A stretch of DNA of 7,113 nt. It comes from Desulfuromonadaceae bacterium. GTDB taxonomy: Bacteria > Desulfobacterota > Desulfuromonadia > Desulfuromonadales > Geopsychrobacteraceae. The stretch is taken from positions 1 through 7,113 of the forward strand of contig JADGED010000122.1 of NCBI GenBank assembly GCA_016744555.1, written 5' to 3'. The translations under genes were made by a program, and so were the position numbers. Numbering within the stretch: the stretch's first letter is position 1; each line of letters opens with the position of its first letter. The notes under the pieces are model-generated. The model searched no databases. It was not told the DNA's origin and saw nothing but the letters and a program-made list of their open reading frames with translations. Positions 1 through 5,876 of the stretch are shown in pieces.

Positions 1-1
1 A

Positions 2-124
2 ATCAAAACCGTAGTTCCTGTTTTTGGTTTTAAACAAAACCTATTAGTGTATATCTGATCTTAATCAGGATTTATCAGATTTTCATCCGTCAAATGTTTT
101 AGCATTCCTGTTTGCAATCTACAA
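2..124. repeat. Upstream copy of an imperfect ~167-bp-period direct duplication
   Basis: This stretch aligns with 169-291 at an offset of 166-167 bases. Positions 6-26 match 173-193 exactly (21 bp), and 28-37 match 195-204. The CTGATCTTAATCAG block at 55-68 matches 221-234, and GTCAAAT plus TTTTAG recur at 89-102. Positions 105-124 match 272-291 at 16 of 20 bases, which is the coding 3' end of the ATPase, so this copy carries a decayed remnant of that gene end without its stop codon. Confidence 0.85.
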
Positions 125-133
125 TCAACAACC

Positions 134-261
134 TTTGACAGGACTAACAGGATAAGTTCTGATGTAAAATCTAAACCGTAGTTCCTGTTTTTGATTTTAA
201 ACAATATCACTTGTGTTTATCTGATCTTAATCAGATTTTATCAGATCTTAATCCTGTCAAA
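134..261. repeat. Inverted 10-bp cores: TTTGACAGGA at 134-143 and TCCTGTCAAA at 252-261
   Basis: An exact 10-bp inverted pair frames most of the second repeat copy. The embedded hexamer TCCTGT also occurs at 16-21, 106-111, 183-188 and 252-257, and its complement ACAGGA at 138-143 and 147-152. That makes six occurrences in under 260 bases in two orientations, well above expectation for AT-rich sequence. Confidence 0.6.
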
Positions 262-291
262 TATTTTAGTTTTACTGTTTTCCATCTACCA
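169..291. repeat. Second copy of the direct duplication, running into the ATPase 3' end
   Basis: This is the partner of 2-124. It covers the 102 bases downstream of the ATPase stop and about the last seven codons of that gene. A one-base gap near 205-210 relative to the other copy changes the offset from 167 to 166, and it is restored further along by small indels. The copies differ by scattered substitutions, so the duplication is not recent or is under no selection for identity. Confidence 0.85.
219..236. repeat. Small perfect hairpin (7-bp arms) within the repeat
   Basis: ATCTGAT at 219-225 and ATCAGAT at 230-236 are exact inverted copies separated by CTTA. The equivalent site in the other copy (53-70) keeps six of seven pairs. 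It is AT-rich and is not followed by a T-run in the direction of the operon, so it is a poor candidate for an intrinsic terminator of these genes. Confidence 0.65.
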
Positions 292-1375
292 AAACAGCCT
301 GACGCAATCTATCTATTTGCGCAGATATTTTCTTTAGTTGATCATTGAATTGCCCAAACTGTCCATGTTGCTGATTTATCAGATACTCTAAAATACTTCC
401 TTGACTAGAAAGACGCTCTAAAATACCCTCTTTTTCAGATCTATCAGAATTTAGCTTTGCATATGACTCTTCAATTCGTTCTAGCCGATCTTCAATGTTA
501 GTCGGGATGTCAGCTGCTGACACTACTTTTGAACTACTAACATTTGCTTCAATAGGTAATGCAGATGGACTTTCGAACGAAAGCTCATTGATCGCATCAG
601 TAACCAATGCCATATCAATTTTATGGGTTTCATCAACAAATGCTGACAACAACAAAAAGTCACAAATTAAATTTATTAACCTAGGCACTCCATCGCTAAA
701 TCTAAATATTTCATCTATTACACCATCCATAAAAGAAACACAGTCACGACTACCGACTGTAGAAATACGATGGTAAATATACTCTTCTGCTTCTTCACGA
801 TTTAAAGGATTAAGGTGACAACTAATGCTAATTCGTTGCCGTAACTGACGTAACGATGGTTGAGCTATAATCTGTTTAAGTTCAGGTTGCCCTACCAAGA
901 TAATTTGAACCATTTTAAAATTATCTGCTTCTAAATTTGACAACAGACGTATTTCTTCAAGGGCATCAGCGGTAAGATTTTGTGCTTCGTCAATGATAAT
1001 GATTGGTTGACGATTAGAAGTACATTCTGCAAGCAAAAAATCATTTAAATCTGCAATCAAGTCGACTTTTTCTTTACCCTCAGTAACAAGTCCAAAATCA
1101 GCATTAATCATCGCAATTAATTGCCGGCCATCGACCTTGGTGTTAAAAATCATAGATAAAGTTATATCGCTACTAATTTTATTTATAATATCGCGAACTA
1201 AAGTAGTTTTCCCTGATCCTACTTCGCCAGTAAGTAAAGTAAAACCAGCATGCTCCTGCACACCATACTGGAGATAACTTAGGGCCTTTCTATGCCCTTT
1301 ACTCAAATAAAGAAATTTCGGATTTGGTAGTAAATCAAAAGGTTTTGCACTAAGACCAAAAAACTCTGTATACAT
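272..1375 (-). CDS. ExeA/GspA-like AAA ATPase of the XrtA EPS locus, with C-terminal coiled-coil extension
   Basis: This 367-residue cytosolic P-loop ATPase belongs to the 'putative secretion ATPase, PEP-CTERM locus' type (TIGR03015, recalled as about 270 residues). It starts MYTEFFGLSAKPFDLLPNP, the usual opening of ExeA-like proteins. Visible motifs are Walker A GEVGSGKTT at 50-58, Walker B IIIIDEAQ at 125-132, a sensor-1 region ILVGQPEL at 159-166, arginines in LRQLRQRI at 175-182, and sensor-2-like DGVPRLINLICD at 228-239. There is no membrane helix and no peptidoglycan-binding domain, unlike Aeromonas ExeA. Residues beyond about 268 form a Ser/Ala-rich linker and then a heptad-like charged segment at about 292-362, an extension past the usual family end. 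Its role in polymer export is unknown. The start overlaps the barrel stop (TAATG), with GGAG only at a long spacing of 13 bases, so translational coupling is likely. The last codons lie inside a direct repeat. Confidence 0.9.
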   Translation of the reverse strand: MYTEFFGLSAKPFDLLPNPKFLYLSKGHRKALSYLQYGVQEHAGFTLLTGEVGSGKTTLVRDIINKISSDITLSMIFNTKVDGRQLIAMINADFGLVTEGKEKVDLIADLNDFLLAECTSNRQPIIIIDEAQNLTADALEEIRLLSNLEADNFKMVQIILVGQPELKQIIAQPSLRQLRQRISISCHLNPLNREEAEEYIYHRISTVGSRDCVSFMDGVIDEIFRFSDGVPRLINLICDFLLLSAFVDETHKIDMALVTDAINELSFESPSALPIEANVSSSKVVSAADIPTNIEDRLERIEESYAKLNSDRSEKEGILERLSSQGSILEYLINQQHGQFGQFNDQLKKISAQIDRLRQAVLVDGKQ

Positions 1376-2619
1376 TAGAAATGCATTGCTCCAGTTAACG
1401 TTACAATATTATTGTCATAGTCATTACCAGCAACATCAGATTCATTAATGCGATAACGATACCCAAGCGATGCAGTAAAGCGGCGGTATTCATAATCTAG
1501 TGATGTACCAATAGTGAAACGATCTATATCTTCATCAGAATCGATTTCTATATACTCAGCTCGTTCGTATTCAGCATCAAAATTTACAATCAAATTGCTA
1601 GCGAGTGGTTTAGAGAGTTCAGCTCGCAAACCATAAGCTTCATCTTCCCTGTTCGTACGAACATAGTCAGTATTATTCCAATAAACTTCACTTGCTCCAG
1701 TAAGCGATTCATTTTCATATGCAGCACGAACACTCGCATCACGATTTTTCGTTAAATCACCCTCTATGGTGTTATCAAATTCTTGGGAATAATTGATAGA
1801 AATCGTGATAGGTTCAGATAAATTATAAACAACATCAATCAACCAATTATAACTATCAGCATCAGTATTATCATCGTATTCTACATCACTATACCCACCT
1901 TCAGCTGAAATCGTTGTACGGCCACCAACTCTTTGAGTTAACCCAACTACATAGTCTTGACGGTCATACTCGTCAGTATTAACATCAGAAGTAAATCTTG
2001 CATAAGCATAGCGACCATATAGCTCGGTAGAAGATGATAATTGCTTTACTAGAGATACTCTTCCTTCGTGTTCTTCAGAATCGCTTCCTCGTGAGTCAAC
2101 ATAATCAAACCTATCGTAAGTACCTCCAACCACTAGTGATAATGTTGGAAATAATTGCAAACTATATTCAGGAGTAACGGTTGTGTTGTAAACAGTAGAA
2201 CGATTGACAATCTCGTTATACTCAGCGTTTCGTTCGCTTTCATCAATAACTTCTCGACTAATTACTTCGCTAAGAGCCAAAGTAAACGGACGTCCAACAA
2301 AAAACAAAGCGGTAGCATCTGCTCGCTGAACATCTTTAAAGTTATCTTGGTTAGCGTCTGTTTGATCTTTATAAAATTGGTAGTAAAGTGAGTAATCAAT
2401 CACCGCATCAAGAAACCGATTGTTATAGGTAAGGTTAATACCAGGTTCAATTGTAGTAATCCAATCCTCTATTTCATTACCATCAGTAAGATAAAGATTA
2501 TCGTTATACTCTTCACCAATGGTTAAACGAGGATGAAATTCAACTTCTGCCCCTGCAAGCGATACAAAAAATAATAGAGAACATGCTGTAAGCATAGATA
2601 GTTTAAAAATGTAATTCAT
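1375..2619 (-). CDS. Outer-membrane beta-barrel protein of the EPS/PEP-CTERM locus, candidate export porin
   Basis: This is a predicted 414-residue outer-membrane protein. I place the start at 2619, because AAGGTGGG lies just upstream and the product opens with a clean signal peptide (MNYIFK, hydrophobic core, SLAGA before EVEF). An in-frame ATG at 2649 would add ten residues but has no well-spaced Shine-Dalgarno. The mature protein opens with GEEYNDNLYL and a TTIEPGINLTY strand, a pattern I associate with PEP-CTERM-associated barrels (TIGR03016, about 430 residues). The remainder alternates short amphipathic strands (SLVVGGTYDRFDY, LYGRYAYARF, ITISINYSQEF, FTASLGYRYR) with acidic loops, and it ends TLTGAMHF, a C-terminal aromatic residue typical of BAM substrates. 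No enzymatic motif is visible. In this context it may serve as the outer-membrane pore for the polymer. The stop overlaps the ATPase start (TAATG). An exact function is not established. Confidence 0.82.
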   Translation of the reverse strand: MNYIFKLSMLTACSLLFFVSLAGAEVEFHPRLTIGEEYNDNLYLTDGNEIEDWITTIEPGINLTYNNRFLDAVIDYSLYYQFYKDQTDANQDNFKDVQRADATALFFVGRPFTLALSEVISREVIDESERNAEYNEIVNRSTVYNTTVTPEYSLQLFPTLSLVVGGTYDRFDYVDSRGSDSEEHEGRVSLVKQLSSSTELYGRYAYARFTSDVNTDEYDRQDYVVGLTQRVGGRTTISAEGGYSDVEYDDNTDADSYNWLIDVVYNLSEPITISINYSQEFDNTIEGDLTKNRDASVRAAYENESLTGASEVYWNNTDYVRTNREDEAYGLRAELSKPLASNLIVNFDAEYERAEYIEIDSDEDIDRFTIGTSLDYEYRRFTASLGYRYRINESDVAGNDYDNNIVTLTGAMHF

Positions 2620-2623
2620 AACA

Positions 2624-2631
2624 CCCACCTT
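2624..2631 (-). promoter_or_regulatory. Shine-Dalgarno deciding the barrel protein start
   Basis: The minus strand reads AAGGTGGG here, with the core AAGGTG ending about six bases before the ATG at 2619. The earlier in-frame ATG at 2649 has only ACAGGT immediately against it, too close to work as a normal ribosome-binding site. This favours 2619 as the start and gives a conventional signal peptide. Confidence 0.6.
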
Positions 2632-2673
2632 TTTTAATATATTAATCATACCTGTTAATAGCTATTTTACAAA

Positions 2674-3510
2674 TCACTCATAATAGTAGTTATTTTTCTT
2701 AATAAAAGTATGTGCGTCATTATAAATAACACCAAGTAAATTATGGTTTTTAAATTCTTCTATAGTTTTCAGCAATTCGTCTTTTTTCGCCCTCCCCTCC
2801 CTAACAACGTACAATGTTGAATCTACCATAGCCGCAAGAACACCGGCATCAGCAAATGGATAAGCAGGCGGAGTATCAAAAATTATATATCTATCAGGAT
2901 AGCGATCTTTTAATTCTCTAACGATAGTTTTCATTCGATTAGACGATAATAAATCCAAAGGGTCCTTAAGAGCTTCACCTGCCGGTAATACAACAAGCTT
3001 ACCTACACCAGTTTTAACCAATGCTTGATCTATAGGTAAACTATCACGCAAACAATTAACCAGACCAACTTCGGGGGCAATATCTAGGTACCTATGTACT
3101 GAAGGTCGACGCAAGTCGGTATCAACTAACAAAACGGTATGATCTTGCTCTTTAGCGAGCGAAATTGCTAAATTTAAGGCAGTCATAGACTTACCCTCTT
3201 CACTCACAGTGCTTGTTACCAACAAAGTATTGAGAAACTTTTCCCCTCTAGTTAAAGCTATCAATGTAGAGCGCAGTTTATTAAATTCTTCAACAACTGC
3301 ATTTTTTTCATCTCTAGCCGTTGCCAATAATAGATGATCTATTTTAAGAGGAACAACGTCTAAAAGGGCAGATATATGACCAACAACTGCGTTAATTGGT
3401 TTAGGCCGTGCAACAGGTACTTTATCTTTTGGCGCAATATTAGCTAATCTCTCTATCGGAGACTCACGTTTACTTGCAGCCTTTTTAAGTGCTTCTTCAA
3501 TTCTACTCAT
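2674..3510 (-). CDS. BY-type tyrosine autokinase (CpsD/CapB-like, XrtA EPS locus)
   Basis: This 278-residue cytosolic ATP-dependent tyrosine kinase acts with the separate chain-length protein encoded just upstream, the pair equalling a split Wzc. Visible motifs are an MSRIEEALKKA start common to these kinases, EFNKLRSTL near 75-83 (the oligomerisation/regulatory helix), the Walker A segment VTSTVSEEGKS at 98-108, Walker A' VLLVDTDLRRP at 126-136 and Walker B IIFDTPP at 209-215. The tail ends NNYYYE, giving a minimal tyrosine cluster Y275-Y277. Two departures stand out. The usual Pro-Gly before EGKS/T is Ser-Glu, although the Gly-Lys-Ser that contacts phosphate is intact. The tail also has three tyrosines rather than a longer cluster. 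Family knowledge predicts cycles of tail phosphorylation that control polymer length or output. The start at 3510 is 5 bases after the upstream stop with only a weak Shine-Dalgarno, so translation is probably coupled. Confidence 0.92.
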   Translation of the reverse strand: MSRIEEALKKAASKRESPIERLANIAPKDKVPVARPKPINAVVGHISALLDVVPLKIDHLLLATARDEKNAVVEEFNKLRSTLIALTRGEKFLNTLLVTSTVSEEGKSMTALNLAISLAKEQDHTVLLVDTDLRRPSVHRYLDIAPEVGLVNCLRDSLPIDQALVKTGVGKLVVLPAGEALKDPLDLLSSNRMKTIVRELKDRYPDRYIIFDTPPAYPFADAGVLAAMVDSTLYVVREGRAKKDELLKTIEEFKNHNLLGVIYNDAHTFIKKNNYYYE

Positions 3511-3515
3511 AATTA

Positions 3516-5060
3516 TTAACCCAAATAGTTCTGCAGTTTAACGTAGAAACTGGCGAAGTCACCATACCTTATAACCAGTGCAAAAAACCCTGAGAAACAA
3601 AGGAGGTAAAGTCCAGAAAAACTAAATACCAAAACGTCCTTGCGTAATCTTAACTTTAGCTGTTCTGGGTCTGTAATATTGGGAACTATGGCTAGAACGT
3701 CAAGTCCAAGCTCTTCAAAAACTTCCACATCACTAATACTATCATCCATATTTACCAATAAAAATATCCCCCCGATACCACAACCAAATCCACCAACTAT
3801 GGCGAGTAAAAACATTTTTAGCATATTGGGTGAGACCGGTACTTCGGGTAAAACTGCAGCATCTACTATCCTAAAAGTAGCGGCTTTATTACCAATTTCC
3901 ATCTGTTTTGAGACTTCTGACTGACTCATTCTGCCAAGCAATTCATCATACACATTACGAATAGAATCACGCTGTTGTGTCAAGATCCCTAATTCTTTTC
4001 GTGCCTCAGGGACTTCACGTAATTCATTTTCACGTTTGGCAATCGTTTTTAGTAAATTTAATTTTTGAGCTCGAAGGGATGACAATTCAGCATCAATTTC
4101 AAAGACTCTCCCTTGCAACTCTTGATAGAGCGGATTCAATGAAGTCAATCTAGTACGCTCAGGTTTGTCCATCGTCGTATTTGGTTCAACCAAGCGACTT
4201 TTTAAAGCATCAATTTCGGTCTTAAGCCTCACAACTTCTGGATAATTATCGGTATATTTAAGCAATAAATCGTTTAAGCGCCGCTCCATTGTTGCTAATC
4301 GATCTCCATCAGCCGTTTCACTGACCATATCGATAGTTTCTGGAAGCGAATCTAGTTGACTTTGAATTTGATTCTTACGTGCTATTTGAGTCTCTTGAGA
4401 TAAAGTAATACTCTCAATTTGTCCCTCTAGCTCTCTTATATTTGCTAATGTAGAGTTTTCATCCACGGAAAAATAGATACCATTTTTGTTTCTAAATTCA
4501 ATAATCTTATCTTCAGATGCTTCTAGCTTAAGTTTAAATGTTTCTATTTGCTCACCGAGAAAACGGTTTGCACCGTAGGTTTCTTCACGTTTTGAAGAAA
4601 TATTTTCTTCAACGTACTTGCCAACCAAAGTATTAACAAATTTTTGTGCAAAGACTGGATCTTTATCAATTAATGTTACAATGAACAATTCTTGACCACG
4701 AATCCTCAAGTGAATCCGTTCGGTAAGTTCTGATATATACCGTTGTTGAGTTGCATTATTTTTTGTAAAGATGTCAGATCCAACATCTTCAAGAGTCTTA
4801 ACTACTAGGTCTCGACTCAAAATAGCGTACCGCAATACTCTAATTCTATCATTAATATCAGGGGTAACGGCTATCCCTCTAACTAAATTATCGATAACAT
4901 TTCTCTCGATAAAAACGGTTGTATCTACGCTATATTTTTTTGGTAAAGTTAAACTATATGCCCCTATCACAGTCATTATAAGCAGTGAGATCAAGGTAAA
5001 TAGATATCGATACCGATACAGAGCGCGTAAGTATTTAAAAATTTCTTTAAAATTATCCAT
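3516..5060 (-). CDS. Polysaccharide chain-length determinant (Wzz/PCP family, XrtA type, three membrane segments)
   Basis: This inner-membrane co-polymerase sets polymer length and links the periplasmic export protein to the kinase. The 514 residues show a short cytosolic start, a first membrane helix at about 19-38, and a Wzz domain just after it (KKYSVDTTVFIERN). A long periplasmic part is predicted to be largely coiled coil (about 165-240, 255-292 and 315-380). A proline-rich LPEVPVSPN motif at 404-412 precedes the second helix at about 415-437. A cytosolic loop of about 38 residues containing LGLDVLAIVP (451-460) leads to a third hydrophobic segment at about 476-497. Wzz proteins generally have two helices. 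The third helix and the length near 510 match what I recall of the PEP-CTERM chain-length family (TIGR03007). No kinase domain is fused; the kinase is the next gene, 5 bases on. AGGA, overlapping the upstream TAG stop, lies 10 bases before the ATG, and the gap to the upstream gene is 12 bases. Confidence 0.93.
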   Translation of the reverse strand: MDNFKEIFKYLRALYRYRYLFTLISLLIMTVIGAYSLTLPKKYSVDTTVFIERNVIDNLVRGIAVTPDINDRIRVLRYAILSRDLVVKTLEDVGSDIFTKNNATQQRYISELTERIHLRIRGQELFIVTLIDKDPVFAQKFVNTLVGKYVEENISSKREETYGANRFLGEQIETFKLKLEASEDKIIEFRNKNGIYFSVDENSTLANIRELEGQIESITLSQETQIARKNQIQSQLDSLPETIDMVSETADGDRLATMERRLNDLLLKYTDNYPEVVRLKTEIDALKSRLVEPNTTMDKPERTRLTSLNPLYQELQGRVFEIDAELSSLRAQKLNLLKTIAKRENELREVPEARKELGILTQQRDSIRNVYDELLGRMSQSEVSKQMEIGNKAATFRIVDAAVLPEVPVSPNMLKMFLLAIVGGFGCGIGGIFLLVNMDDSISDVEVFEELGLDVLAIVPNITDPEQLKLRLRKDVLVFSFSGLYLLCFSGFFALVIRYGDFASFYVKLQNYLG

Positions 5061-5072
5061 TAATAACTTTTC

Positions 5073-5876
5073 CTAAAAAATACTTTCTTCAACAATTACA
5101 TAATCACCTGGATTCAATTGTACATTTGCACTGACATCTTTACCTTTAATTACTTGTTTCAAATCTATGCGCTGTTTATTTTTATTCTTATCTATAACAA
5201 AAACGCTACCCTCTTTGGCAAAATCGGTAAAACCTCCAGCAGCAAGAATAGCGTCCATGACTTTCATTCCTTCATAAAATTGCATATGCTGAGGACTAGC
5301 GACAGCGCCAATAACGTAAACTAAATTCAATCGACTACTTGGAATAAATATTATATCTTCAGCTTCCAAACTTAAATCTTGAGCTGTATCACCTTCATAA
5401 TATAGAGAATAGATATCAGTATTTATTTTTTTATTATTTCTTGAAAGGTATGCCCTTCTTAAATCAACCGCAGACAAATCACCAAGTTCACTCAACAATC
5501 GCAATAAAGTAGTCTCTTTAGCCATGTCAAAAACTCGCGACACACTACTGCCTGTAATGTAAACACGATTATTGACAATTTGCTCTACCGAAACGGTAAC
5601 AATTGGTTGCTTTATGAAATTCTTCATTTTAATAGCAACATCATCACTAAGCGTTGAAGGTGTTTTTCTATCAGCCAACACATCACCAACTGCAGGAAGG
5701 GTAATTTTGCCATCGGGTCGAACCGTTACTGAACGGCTCATTTCTGGTACACCCCATACTGAGATTTCTAGGACATCACCACGGCCGATAAGATAATCTG
5801 AAGCAACTGCAGAACCAATAAGAGATAAACAAACGGAGACTAGAAAAGTACCAAAAAAAACAATTTTCCTTACCAT
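5073..5876 (-). CDS. Periplasmic polysaccharide export protein (Wza/OPX family, Poly_export plus SLBB)
   Basis: This 267-residue OPX protein forms the periplasmic part of the polysaccharide exit channel. Residues 1-26 look like a type I signal peptide: positive MVRK, a hydrophobic core and an AVA-S cleavage area before DYLIGRGD. The Poly_export domain covers about 27-103, with the YxIGxGDxLxIxVW start, RPDGKITLPAVGDV near 53-66 and a beta strand QPIVTVSV near 95. Two SLBB-like repeats follow: about 107-180 (VYITGSS) and 187-265 (VYVIGAV, then MDAILAAGGFT and LNPGDYVIV). There is no lipobox cysteine: the only Cys, near position 17, is preceded by Val. The protein ends directly after the second SLBB with VEESIF, so the amphipathic C-terminal helix that lets E. 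coli Wza span the outer membrane is absent. It probably needs another outer-membrane pore, and the barrel gene downstream is the candidate. The ATG at 5876 has a strong Shine-Dalgarno. It resembles the PEP-CTERM-associated export subfamily. Confidence 0.92.
   Translation of the reverse strand: MVRKIVFFGTFLVSVCLSLIGSAVASDYLIGRGDVLEISVWGVPEMSRSVTVRPDGKITLPAVGDVLADRKTPSTLSDDVAIKMKNFIKQPIVTVSVEQIVNNRVYITGSSVSRVFDMAKETTLLRLLSELGDLSAVDLRRAYLSRNNKKINTDIYSLYYEGDTAQDLSLEAEDIIFIPSSRLNLVYVIGAVASPQHMQFYEGMKVMDAILAAGGFTDFAKEGSVFVIDKNKNKQRIDLKQVIKGKDVSANVQLNPGDYVIVEESIF

Larger units (their letters stand above)
1..271. other. Non-coding, repeat-rich region downstream of the operon
   Basis: No credible coding frame, RNA gene or canonical terminator was seen. 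The region is filled by the two direct-repeat copies and a short spacer (125-168) that carries the inverted ACAGGA cores. It lies just after the last gene of the block, where the remaining genes of an XrtA locus might otherwise be expected. Confidence 0.7.

Noticed and set aside
1..271. Possible CRISPR array
   Set aside because: Only two long imperfect copies are present, with one spacer, internal sub-repeats and no cas genes; the unit length is unlike CRISPR repeats.
219..271. Intrinsic terminator after the ATPase
   Set aside because: The hairpin at 219-236 has only two to three G/C pairs per arm and no T-run follows it on the minus strand. No other stable stem with a T-tract was found, and transcription may continue past base 1.
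495..776. Open frame on the plus strand inside the ATPase gene
   Set aside because: It is antisense to a well-supported gene, has no recognisable domain and no ribosome-binding support. The same applies to plus-strand open frames at 2155-2391, 3640-3924, 4771-5076, 5118-5324 and 5572-5796.
2575..2619. Lipobox LTAC in the barrel signal peptide
   Set aside because: The cysteine comes only about seven residues after the last positive residue and is followed by a long hydrophobic stretch ending in AGA, so cleavage by signal peptidase I after SLAGA is more plausible, as expected for a beta-barrel.
4995..5025. Short repeat encoding alternating Tyr-Arg near the start of the chain-length protein
   Set aside because: It is explained by a positively charged cytosolic segment before the first membrane helix, and the DNA repeat is only two hexamers long.
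5800..5876. Export protein as a lipoprotein
   Set aside because: The only cysteine in the signal region is preceded by Val rather than Gly, Ala or Ser, and a clear AVA-S type I site follows.
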